Positions 6,162-12,577 of a DNA stretch of 12,577 nucleotides are shown here, piece by piece. The position numbers and the translations under genes were made by a program. The DNA is from Fibrobacterota bacterium. GTDB lineage: Bacteria; Fibrobacterota; Chitinivibrionia; Chitinivibrionales; JANQEN01. Location: contig JAUXBV010000037.1 in assembly GCA_030619215.1 (NCBI GenBank), positions 1 through 12,577 on the forward strand. The letters are read 5' to 3'. Within the stretch, counting starts at the first letter, position 1. Every line of letters starts with the position of its first letter. Below the pieces are notes generated by a model that saw nothing but the letters and a program-made list of their open reading frames with translations, had not been told where the DNA came from and did no database searches.

Positions 6162-7562
6162 ATGTTTAAAAAGTACCTTTTTATAATAGTGTGTATTTCA
6201 CTTGCCCGGGGGCAGGAACCAGGCACAGGAACAGCTGTCAACAGGGCAGTTGATTATACAGAAACAATTGTGCTGGTTGACAAAAACTGTATTGACGGCG
6301 AATATATTCTGGGTCCCAAGGAAAGTTTTTTTGAACCGAATGACTTTCCCAGTATTCAGGATCTGGTTGATAGTTATAATTCAAACAATTACATGGCATT
6401 CATCTACGGGGTTCTTGAAAGAAGGTACCCGACTGGCAAGAGTATTATTGAGCAGGCCGGCGGCCAGTCAGCTGTTGACAAATGGCTTTGGAATTCGGGA
6501 AGCGCATCATCAGTATTGTCTCAGCTTGGGCTAGTTGTTCATGAAATTGGGCATGGTATTGACCAAACAAATCCGGAAAACTGGTACTTCATATCCCTGG
6601 ATCCCAATGGTAATCCTCTCAGCTTTACCACTCCCGGTATGCATGGTGAAATTACCACCTCCTCCAGTCCAATGTACTCAATTGAGCGATCATTGACTTT
6701 AGATGACGACCAGAACTGGAAGAGACCGCCGGCGCAATCCAGTGAAATAACTACCAGTAATGAATGGGGCGATGGCCCTTTCGGATGTGACGAAAATTAT
6801 GCCGAGACATACCTGAATGGTGATCCTTATAATAGCACCTTTGAAGGTGGAGATCAGGGATATAATATGCTTATTGAAGAAGTTGTCCAGTATATAAATT
6901 CTATTGCTTGCGCATACTACTTTCAGGATTATTACAGGGCGAGCAGCGATCGACATGCCATGTATACATGGCTGTGGTGGAATGAGAGGTACCTCAGAAA
7001 AATCCGAACCGAGAATACTGACCAATATGAATACCTCTTTAACAACACAAAGTGGCTGGAGCTGATTCTTACCTTATGGGGAAGGGCATGGCTCTACCTG
7101 AGCACCGATTTCCCTGGCATGCAGCCCGACTCCGATTATCTTCATCAACTGGTACAGCAGCCGGAAATGCTTTCTGAAATTCAGAGAATCCGGGATGCGT
7201 GCGGTTGCGATAATCCGGTGGAACTTTTGCCCGACCAGACAGGAATCAGCGATGAAACGGTTAATAATGCAAATGTAAAGCCTGTCTCCCATTTCAATTA
7301 CCCCAACCCTTTTATGAACAAAGCCCATATCTCTCTGGTTTTAAATCATAAACAGGATGTCAGGCTCGATATTTACAACAGTAAAGGGTGTATGGTACAG
7401 ACTCTCTGTAACGGGCAGCTTGACAAAGGTACGTATGCATTTGTCTGGGATGGCAGAGACAGCAACGGCGCAGAGTCATCGAACGGGGTATACTTTTACA
7501 GAATCAAAACAGATCGTTCACAGTATAAGGGTAAATTAATTAAGCAAGATGGAACACGATGA
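6162..7562 (+). CDS. Putative secreted zinc metallopeptidase (HEIGH) with T9SS sorting domain
   Basis: 466 residues from ATG 6162, which follows AAAGGAG at 6150-6156; the upstream ATG at 6147 overlaps that site and is unlikely. Residues 1-18 are a signal peptide. A zinc-binding HExxH is visible as H127-E128-I-G-H131 in LVVHEIGHGID, the hydrophobic-HExGHxxD form common in gluzincins. The third ligand is not certain: candidates are Glu211/Glu215 in DENYAETY, or Glu239/Glu240 in MLIEEVVQYINS. Residues about 255-350 are an aromatic, helical region (YTWLWWNERYLRKI, LILTLWGRAWLYL). Residues about 378-460 are a sorting tail: NYPNPF, VRLDIYNSKG, YAFVWDGRDSNG, NGVYFYRI. Substrate is unknown. The stop (7560-7562) overlaps or nearly abuts the cysteine protease start, so the two are likely translationally coupled. 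I cannot assign a named peptidase family with confidence; zinc-peptidase activity is inferred from HExxH. Confidence 0.75.
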   Translation: MFKKYLFIIVCISLARGQEPGTGTAVNRAVDYTETIVLVDKNCIDGEYILGPKESFFEPNDFPSIQDLVDSYNSNNYMAFIYGVLERRYPTGKSIIEQAGGQSAVDKWLWNSGSASSVLSQLGLVVHEIGHGIDQTNPENWYFISLDPNGNPLSFTTPGMHGEITTSSSPMYSIERSLTLDDDQNWKRPPAQSSEITTSNEWGDGPFGCDENYAETYLNGDPYNSTFEGGDQGYNMLIEEVVQYINSIACAYYFQDYYRASSDRHAMYTWLWWNERYLRKIRTENTDQYEYLFNNTKWLELILTLWGRAWLYLSTDFPGMQPDSDYLHQLVQQPEMLSEIQRIRDACGCDNPVELLPDQTGISDETVNNANVKPVSHFNYPNPFMNKAHISLVLNHKQDVRLDIYNSKGCMVQTLCNGQLDKGTYAFVWDGRDSNGAESSNGVYFYRIKTDRSQYKGKLIKQDGTR

Positions 7563-7581
7563 AAACACCCGGAAAAAGAAA

Positions 7582-9414
7582 ATGATGAAATTTAATACAG
7601 TCAAGCAATTAATACTGCTGGTACTATTTATTTATTCATGCAATGTTTACGCACGGATTTCTATACAGGGAGACCAGGCAGCAACCCTTTTTGAGTTTGA
7701 TGCCTTTTCACTGACTGAACCGCTGGGATGTATATACATTGAGGACAAGTTTTATGCACGTTTTTCTCCCGATGATATTGCCCGGGGCACCTTGAAAAAA
7801 GATTTCGCAAAACTACATAGGGTTTTGGACGACCTGGGATCTCCCGATGAATTTACCGTAACCGTTTTTATTAATGGATTTAATGCAAAGGGACCGTTTT
7901 TTTTCTCTCAGGCCGCCAGGTTTACACAGGACAAATCAAAAAATAGAGATCGATTTGTGTTAAGAAACTATGTTCCGGTTGATCAGCAAAAGACGGCATT
8001 TGTTTCAAACAAGATAAAGGAACTCAGGAAGTTGCGGGAGTATATCAAAGAAAATAACTATGAGTTTACCGTGAATTTGACATGGGTTTTTATGCTTTCT
8101 GAAGATGAAAGAGAAGCTATGAGACAAACATTGGTTTTTTCTGACTTTGGAGAGACTACTCAACCTGCAGCTACATCAGAGGTTTCAACCTCTACCCAAA
8201 CAGGGATTGATTGGAGTAATAAAGATGGGAAGAACTACATAGGCAGCGTCAAAGAGCAAAAGAGCTGCGGCAGTTGCTGGGCCCATTCAACTGTTGCCGC
8301 GTTTGAAGGAACAATCATGGTTGAGGAAGATCGTCCTGATCTACAATTAGATCTTTCTGAGGAAACTATGGTGTCAAGCTGTTCTGACGCCGGTGATTGT
8401 ACAAATGGAGATCCTTATCAAGCGGTTAAATATTTAGTTGAAGAAGGGGTCCCATCAGAAGAATGTGATCCTTATACCGCAGAAGATGGACCCTGTACTC
8501 AATGTTCATGGGTTAAATCTGATATACGTAAGGGCTATGAATATGAGCGTATAACTATGTCCGATGAATATCAAGATTTTGAAAAAATTATCGCCTCACT
8601 CCAATACCGCCCGCTATCAACGAGTGTGGCCACCTGGGACAATGGTTTTGACGCCTATACCGGAGGCATTTTTTCTTATGAAGGTGACCCGCCGATGTTG
8701 AGTGATCATGCTGTTTGCCTTGTGGGTTGGAGTGAAGAAGAAAATTGGTGGAAAATAAAAAATAGCTGGGGTGCGGATTGGGGTGAGCAGGGATATATGC
8801 GGGCCATTCGAGGACAGCATCATAGAATTGGGGAATATACCTGCGAAGTCGTTTATTATCCTCTCACAGTTGATGCCGGACCTGACACTATACTCCTTTT
8901 GGTTGAACCATCTGTTCAATTAAATGCAACTGTCGAAAACGGTTCTCCGGACCTTTCCAAAACACCACCTGACGATTATACATATGAATGGACGCCTGCA
9001 GATGGATTATCAGACCCGACAATAAAAAATCCCGTTGCGTCTCCCGAAAATACAACTCTCTATATTTTTACTGCAACTGATATCAATGTTTCCAAATCGG
9101 ACAGCGTTTTAATTTTAAAAGACCCGACCGGAACCGGGAACCATATCACACCTATGGCCACTGATAGACTCATTGTCAATCCTGGTATATTCTATGGAAC
9201 TCCCTATGTTTTCAGGTATAGTTTTAAGATTCCAACACCAATTGAAGTGAGGGTGATAAATGTGTCAGGTCGTACGGTTCTATATCAAAAATATGGCTCT
9301 ATCAAAGGCTTTGGTTCATTGGCGATCAATATGAACACTATTCCCCATGGGATATATTTTGTTAGTGTTCGTGCTCCTGATATGGTAGCAAATGCAAAGA
9401 TAATTGTTATGTAA
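7582..9414 (+). CDS. Secreted papain-family (C1) cysteine protease with PKD/Ig-like domain and sorting tail
   Basis: 610 residues from ATG 7582, preceded by GGAAAAAG (7571-7578). ATG 7585 and ATG 7549 (overlapping the previous gene by 14 nt) are alternatives. The signal peptide is MMKFN plus a hydrophobic stretch ending SCNVYA. Residues about 25-200 are an N-terminal domain of unknown family, probably an inhibitory propeptide. The protease domain (about 210-420) has all papain hallmarks: oxyanion Gln226 in VKEQKSCGSCWA, catalytic Cys232, His376 in LSDHAVCLVGW, and Asn394 in KNSWGADWGEQGYMR. Residues about 428-515 are a PKD/Ig-like domain (VDAGPDT ... YTYEWTPADGLSDPTI ... SDSVLIL). Residues about 527-610 resemble a T9SS type A tail (IEVRVINVSGRTVL ... 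IPHGIYFVSV ... AKIIVM) but lack an NYPNPF motif. It likely degrades proteins outside the cell. It is the last gene before the terminator at 9470. Confidence 0.9.
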   Translation: MMKFNTVKQLILLVLFIYSCNVYARISIQGDQAATLFEFDAFSLTEPLGCIYIEDKFYARFSPDDIARGTLKKDFAKLHRVLDDLGSPDEFTVTVFINGFNAKGPFFFSQAARFTQDKSKNRDRFVLRNYVPVDQQKTAFVSNKIKELRKLREYIKENNYEFTVNLTWVFMLSEDEREAMRQTLVFSDFGETTQPAATSEVSTSTQTGIDWSNKDGKNYIGSVKEQKSCGSCWAHSTVAAFEGTIMVEEDRPDLQLDLSEETMVSSCSDAGDCTNGDPYQAVKYLVEEGVPSEECDPYTAEDGPCTQCSWVKSDIRKGYEYERITMSDEYQDFEKIIASLQYRPLSTSVATWDNGFDAYTGGIFSYEGDPPMLSDHAVCLVGWSEEENWWKIKNSWGADWGEQGYMRAIRGQHHRIGEYTCEVVYYPLTVDAGPDTILLLVEPSVQLNATVENGSPDLSKTPPDDYTYEWTPADGLSDPTIKNPVASPENTTLYIFTATDINVSKSDSVLILKDPTGTGNHITPMATDRLIVNPGIFYGTPYVFRYSFKIPTPIEVRVINVSGRTVLYQKYGSIKGFGSLAINMNTIPHGIYFVSVRAPDMVANAKIIVM

Positions 9415-9469
9415 TTAAGCAATTAATAATTTAGTCCCTATTTTTCCCTATAGCTCTTCTTTTAATAAG

Positions 9470-9498
9470 CCTGGCCTTTTGGCCGGGTTTTTATTTTT
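9470..9498 (+). terminator. Intrinsic terminator of the protease operon
   Basis: CCTGGCC (9470-9476) pairs with GGCCGGG (9481-9487), 7 pairs with one G-U, around the loop TTTT. It is followed by TTTTTATTTTT (9488-9498). It lies 55 nt after the cysteine protease stop and separates that operon from the OmpA gene. Confidence 0.9.
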
Positions 9499-9511
9499 CC
9501 TGAATTGCATT

Positions 9512-9541
9512 TTAGAATTAATTATGCCTTTTTTGTATAAT
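9512..9541 (+). promoter_or_regulatory. Candidate promoter for the OmpA/TSP3 gene
   Basis: TATAAT (9536-9541) matches the bacterial -10 consensus exactly. TTAGAA (9512-9517) sits 18 nt upstream as a weak -35 (3 of 6 bases). It lies between the preceding terminator and the gene and would give a leader of roughly 115 nt. The sequence is AT-rich, so a chance -10 match is possible. Confidence 0.35.
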
Positions 9542-9662
9542 TTTTCGCATTGTGTAGGCGACCTTTTGTAATTTATTATGAAGTAAAGGGTTTGCTAAAA
9601 GTTGTATTGATTGCTTTATAAAAATCTGCTGTTTTTCATTCTTACCTTTCGGGAGGGTTGAT

Positions 9663-11501
9663 ATGAATCTGAAAAGAAGTATAGCGGTAGCATCAGGTGT
9701 TGCAGTTCTTCTTTTTTCCACAGCCGTTTTTGCCAACAATATGAATAGCGGCGGGCAGAAGGGTGTTGTCAGGTCGATGTCGTCGTATACGCTGGGGCTG
9801 ACCGGGATCAATATCGGCGGTACCTTCAAGTATGACCGGGACTTTGACTATGTAACCGGCCCGGGTGGCGTTGGCGAGGTGATTAATACAGCCACAGGCC
9901 AGCCTGTTGACGACCGCACTGCGCCGCAGTTGATATCAGGCAATGTCTATGTTGCCTATGGTCTTTTCCGCTCATTTGACCTGAGCCTGGATTTGCCTCT
10001 CTATTTCGATGTTACCGGGTGGGACGATAAAACACGCGCAGGGGTTGGTGATTTTGAGCTCGCAGCCAAGTTTGCCCATCCGTTCAGGAAGAGGAATGCC
10101 ATGTTTACCAACGCCTACTATCTGAAGATTACCTTTCCAACGGGACAGCAGGACCGCGGCTATTTTCCGCGCCATTCATACTACCAGGCCAGTGACGGAA
10201 CGAGCCCGGGAAAGAATCAGTATACCTCCAACTCCGTGTTGTTTAACCCGATGCTCATCTGGACGCTCGATTTTAACCGCGTAGGCAACGGATTTCCCCT
10301 GCTGATTCACGGCAATCTCGGAGGTGTGGTGACCCAGGTAAAAAACAGCAGTGCCATTGTGGGAAACCTGGCCTTTGAACTATCGCCGATTGAGCAGTTG
10401 ACCTTCTTTACAGAACTCAGCGGAGAAGCACGGGTCAAGTATTATACCGAATCGTTTGAATTCCAGTCATTTGTAAAAGACCCTTTTATTATATCCCCCG
10501 GTTTCCGGGTGAATATACCCATGGGTATGTATATCACGCTGGCAGGCGACCTGGGCCTTTCATCAAGAAAGGATGAGTACAAAAGTACATGGAATAGGGG
10601 TGGCTACCGGTATGCAACATCACCCATACCAAAGTATGGGGTACAGTTGACCATCGGGTGGAACGGTGTTATCAAGCCTCCTGATACGGATGGAGACGGG
10701 ATAATTGATAAAGAAGACAAGTGTCCGAATAAACCGGAAGACAGGGACGGATTCCAGGATGAGGACGGCTGTCCCGATCCTGACAATGACGGTGACGGCG
10801 TTCCCGATGCACAGGATAAATGCCCGGATGATAAGGCTGACTGTGACGGCTGCCCGGTACTGGACGCCGATAACGACGGTATTAACGATGATAAGGACAA
10901 GTGCCCGAAGAATCCCGAGGATATGGACGGCTTCGAGGATGAAGACGGTTGTCCCGACGTTGACAATGACGGCGACGGCATCCCGGATGACAAGGATGAC
11001 TGCCCTGATAAGGCTGAAGATGAAGACGGCTATGAAGACCTGGACGGCTGCCCCGACCTTGACAATGACGGTGACGGTATCCCGGATACCGAAGATAAAT
11101 GTCCCACTGTCAAAGGTGTACCGGAGACACAGGGCTGCCCGAAGACCAAGGAGATACAGCGCGGCAAGCTGATACTCACGGGCGTGAACTTCCAGTCCGG
11201 TAAAGCTGTCCTGATGGAGATGTCCTTCAAGATACTCGACCAGGTGTATGAATCGCTGGCTGAATGGACCAATGTCCGGCTGGAAATCCAGGGGCATACC
11301 GACAGCCAGGGCTCAAGTGAGTATAACAGGAACCTGTCGCAGAAACGGGCCGCGGCAGTTAAATTCTACCTGGTGCAGAAGGGTGTTGATCCGGGCAGAC
11401 TCCAGGCACTCGGATACGGTGAGGAACAACCCATTGCAGATAACGGCACAGCAGCAGGACGGGAAAAGAACAGGCGGGTTGAGTTGAATAGAACTGATTA
11501 A
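9663..11501 (+). CDS. Outer-membrane OmpA-family protein with TSP3 repeats
   Basis: 612 residues. ATG 9663 follows a strong GGGAGGG (9651-9657) at 5 nt. The signal peptide ends at about residue 24 (TAVFA). Residues about 25-335 are rich in alternating amphipathic strands with Tyr, Phe and Gly and look like an outer-membrane beta-barrel. Residues about 341-493 hold five TSP3-like calcium-binding units with DxDxDGxxDxxDxCP cores and EDxDGxxDxDGCP links; the second unit is shorter. Residues about 505-612 are an OmpA C-terminal domain: GHTD with Asp547, and NLSQKRA with Arg562, the 15-residue spacing of the diaminopimelate-binding Asp and Arg, then GYGEEQP and the NRRVE motif. The role is anchoring the outer membrane to peptidoglycan, with a rigid calcium-stabilised spacer between barrel and cell-wall domain. 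The gene appears monocistronic, with its own leader and two terminators. Many such genes are highly expressed. Confidence 0.92.
   Translation: MNLKRSIAVASGVAVLLFSTAVFANNMNSGGQKGVVRSMSSYTLGLTGINIGGTFKYDRDFDYVTGPGGVGEVINTATGQPVDDRTAPQLISGNVYVAYGLFRSFDLSLDLPLYFDVTGWDDKTRAGVGDFELAAKFAHPFRKRNAMFTNAYYLKITFPTGQQDRGYFPRHSYYQASDGTSPGKNQYTSNSVLFNPMLIWTLDFNRVGNGFPLLIHGNLGGVVTQVKNSSAIVGNLAFELSPIEQLTFFTELSGEARVKYYTESFEFQSFVKDPFIISPGFRVNIPMGMYITLAGDLGLSSRKDEYKSTWNRGGYRYATSPIPKYGVQLTIGWNGVIKPPDTDGDGIIDKEDKCPNKPEDRDGFQDEDGCPDPDNDGDGVPDAQDKCPDDKADCDGCPVLDADNDGINDDKDKCPKNPEDMDGFEDEDGCPDVDNDGDGIPDDKDDCPDKAEDEDGYEDLDGCPDLDNDGDGIPDTEDKCPTVKGVPETQGCPKTKEIQRGKLILTGVNFQSGKAVLMEMSFKILDQVYESLAEWTNVRLEIQGHTDSQGSSEYNRNLSQKRAAAVKFYLVQKGVDPGRLQALGYGEEQPIADNGTAAGREKNRRVELNRTD
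10683..11142 (+). repeat. TSP3-encoding direct repeats inside the OmpA gene
   Basis: The core GACAATGACGGTGACGG and close variants occur three times (near 10785, 10965 and 11063), with more diverged copies near 10683 and 10868. Units are about 90-100 nt except the second (about 80 nt), which lacks the DGFxDEDGCP link and instead has DCDGCP. The long minus-strand open frames over this stretch are by-products of the repetitive, stop-poor composition. Confidence 0.8.
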
Positions 11502-11502
11502 T

Positions 11503-11552
11503 CCCAGTTTATGCATTATAAACAAAGTGCAGTAATGCATTTACTGGGTTTT
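11503..11552 (+). terminator. First terminator after the OmpA gene
   Basis: CCCAGT (11503-11508) and ATGCATTA (11511-11518) pair with TAATGCAT (11533-11540) and ACTGGG (11543-11548). The two inner T:T positions form a small internal loop, and TTTT follows. It begins two bases after the OmpA stop codon. Confidence 0.75.
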
Positions 11553-11581
11553 ATCACAGCCTAAGATAAGAGTATTGATTT

Positions 11582-11619
11582 CAGGCAGTCAGAATGGGTT
11601 TTTGGCTGCCTGATTTTTT
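11582..11619 (+). terminator. Second, stronger terminator after the OmpA gene
   Basis: CAGGCAGTCAGAA (11582-11594) pairs with TTTTGGCTGCCTG (11600-11612), 13 pairs with two G-U, around a 5-nt loop. ATTTTTT follows. It is about 30 nt downstream of the first terminator, so transcription of the OmpA gene is ended twice. Confidence 0.85.
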
Positions 11620-11751
11620 AATTGAGAGGCGGTATAAACCCCTTTACAAATTTAATATATTTACAAATCAAAATGAGATTATTTACTTTGCCTTTTTGTA
11701 ATTGGAATATCTATTTTAATGTAAGAAGAACGATTTGCGGGGTGGAAATAT

Positions 11752-11915
11752 TGGAGACAACCTTCCCGTTTTGCGTGATAAGTGTCTCAAAGAAATAAAT
11801 TTCAAAAAGACACAAAGGAACAAAGTCTCCACCATTAAGGAAGAACCTTTGTTCCTGGATTGGTACAAAAAGTATACCTTTCCGCTGAAGAGAGGTTGGT
11901 TTTTTTAGGTATACT
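11752..11915. repeat. Multi-stem intergenic region before the last lipoprotein gene
   Basis: Four perfect inverted repeats occur in 164 nt. TGGAGAC (11752-11758) pairs with GTCTCCA (11825-11831). Nested inside it, GTGTCT (11782-11787) pairs with AGACAC (11808-11813). AGGAACAAAG (11816-11825) pairs with CTTTGTTCCT (11847-11856). AGTATACCT (11871-11879) pairs with AGGTATACT (11907-11915). The rest of 11620-11992 is AT-rich and holds no gene on either strand that I can support; a 10-base palindrome GCTTTAAAGC lies at 11943-11952. This may be a structured RNA, a regulatory leader, or a decayed mobile element. Confidence 0.45.
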
Positions 11916-11992
11916 CTTTGTATAGTTGTGCAAAATTCTTGCGCTTTAAAGCAAAATGCTGGGGGTTTTAAAAAACGACAAAGAAAAGAATC

Positions 11993-12508
11993 ATGAATAA
12001 AAGAAAAATCAGAAATATATCTGTAATTACGCTTCTATTATTCATTGCTAATTGTGGTGTTTATGACGGAAAATTCAAACATGCCATGTATGATTTGATA
12101 ATTGTAGATGAGAATATGAAGCCTTTAAAGAATGTGTATGTTGAAATAAAAAACAGACGAGAGAAAAGCCACGGATATCCGATAATAGAATATGTGAATG
12201 ACACTTCAATTTGCACAGATGAAAATGGTGCTGTAAAAATAACGCATCTGAATCCTAAGGGAAGAATGGAATATGGAGGAATGTTGTTTTTGTTGATTCC
12301 TGTACCATTGCCTCCTAAATACAAACTGCAAATAGTAAGTCAAAATAAAAAATATGAAATAGAATATTGGCAGATAGATAACCTCAAGACTAAATGTCGT
12401 GATACAATTATCACTATTGATTCAAAATTGGCTGAATCCTATTCTGTTAAGCCAGATGATTATAAATTACCTGTATTCTGTGATACGATTAGAGTAAAGG
12501 GAAAATGA
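11993..12508 (+). CDS. Probable lipoprotein with a transthyretin/carboxypeptidase-regulatory-like fold
   Basis: 171 residues. ATG 11993 has only a weak purine-rich site upstream (AAAGAAAAG). The N-terminus is basic (MNKRKIRN) followed by a hydrophobic stretch and IANC, a usable but non-canonical lipobox (Asn before Cys), predicting acylation at the Cys. After it, MYDLIIVDENMKPLKNVYVEI, then SICTDENGAVKITHL, match the pattern of carboxypeptidase-regulatory-like/transthyretin-like beta-sandwich domains (VxDxxxxPLxxVxVxI ... TDxxGxxxI). The C-terminal third has beta-strand and Cys-containing segments (KCRDTIITID, FCDTIRVKGK). The gene is visibly more AT-rich than the OmpA gene and could be an accessory addition. 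Its stop TGA overlaps an ATG (ATGA at 12505-12508). Function is unknown; an immunity-type or surface role is possible but not shown. Confidence 0.75.
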   Translation: MNKRKIRNISVITLLLFIANCGVYDGKFKHAMYDLIIVDENMKPLKNVYVEIKNRREKSHGYPIIEYVNDTSICTDENGAVKITHLNPKGRMEYGGMLFLLIPVPLPPKYKLQIVSQNKKYEIEYWQIDNLKTKCRDTIITIDSKLAESYSVKPDDYKLPVFCDTIRVKGK

Positions 12509-12577
12509 GCTCCCAGCAGAAGGGAAAGAGCCCAAGAACTTCACACAGGCAAAGGCTGCAATTTATAGTGCAAACAG
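12498..12577 (+). other. Possible start or fragment of a further gene at the window edge
   Basis: Two frames stay open to the end. One begins at ATG 12505, overlapping the previous stop as ATGA, with AAAGGG 3 nt upstream. The other runs from 12498 without a start codon and reads ELPAEGKEPKNFTQAK..., which looks more protein-like in composition. The visible part is too short to decide between them or assign a product. Confidence 0.25.

Noticed and set aside
9518..9829. 103-codon minus-strand frame over the OmpA leader and start
   Set aside because: It covers the terminator-promoter region and the signal peptide of a clear + strand gene, and its residues show no domain or signal.
10604..11297. 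Long minus-strand frames (129 and 225 codons) across the TSP3 region
   Set aside because: They arise from the repetitive GAC/GGC-rich coding strand, and their low-complexity Ser/Pro or Ile/Val repeats mirror the TSP3 units.
4799..11725. Shared 13-base word ATTTTAATGTAAG at 4799-4811 and 11713-11725
   Set aside because: One match of this length is expected by chance in an AT-rich window of this size, and the flanks differ.
11620..11760. Possible promoter or integron attC-like site before the last gene
   Set aside because: I found no convincing -35/-10 pair and no paired GTTRRRY/RYYYAAC core sites.

Overview
All confident genes in this window lie on the + strand and nearly all encode exported proteins. 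Three proteins end in a type IX secretion system (T9SS) type A / FlgD-like sorting module: two with a clear NYPNPF-type motif and one more diverged. An OmpA protein carries thrombospondin type 3 (TSP3) repeats, one protein is a two-component-regulator-type beta-propeller, and another is a large von Willebrand factor A (VWA) protein. This mix points to a Gram-negative member of the FCB supergroup. A Fibrobacterota/Chitinispirillia-like or KSB1-like lineage fits, but no rRNA or marker gene is present to fix it.

Layout. (1) Positions 2-3846 hold the 3' part of a beta-propeller gene followed 35 nt later by a secreted VWA gene. The VWA reading frame is broken by one in-frame TAG at 3493-3495, and the same frame then continues into an intact-looking FlgD-like C-terminal domain up to 3846. 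(2) Positions 3847-4157 have no gene but hold several inverted repeats, including a nested, GC-rich one. (3) Positions 4158-4634 encode a small lipoprotein, followed by a long-loop inverted repeat that looks like a terminator (4664-4783). (4) Positions 4827-9414 look like one transcription unit. It has a truncated paralogue (4827-5021) of a downstream gene, a secreted beta-rich protein with a T9SS tail (5085-6086), a zinc-metallopeptidase-like protein with a T9SS tail (6162-7562), and a papain-family cysteine protease with a PKD/Ig-like domain and a sorting tail whose start is coupled to the preceding stop (about 7582-9414). A strong intrinsic terminator follows at 9470-9498. (5) Positions 9663-11501 encode an outer-membrane beta-barrel-like protein with five TSP3-like repeats and an OmpA peptidoglycan-binding domain, followed by two tandem terminators. 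(6) Positions 11620-11992 are AT-rich and non-coding with at least four inverted repeats. (7) Positions 11993-12508 encode a probable lipoprotein with a transthyretin/carboxypeptidase-regulatory-like fold, and the window ends just after a possible ATGA-overlapping next gene.

How they may work together (inference): the T9SS-tailed proteins would be carried across the outer membrane and attached or released, giving the cell two mechanistically different secreted proteases from one operon. The OmpA/TSP3 protein would tie the envelope together. The propeller and VWA proteins look like surface adhesion or sensing factors. No CRISPR array, tRNA, rRNA, integrase or complete transposon was seen. The points most worth checking are the in-frame TAG, the truncated paralogue, the coupled pair of proteases, and the structured intergenic regions at 3864-4051, 4664-4783 and 11752-11915.
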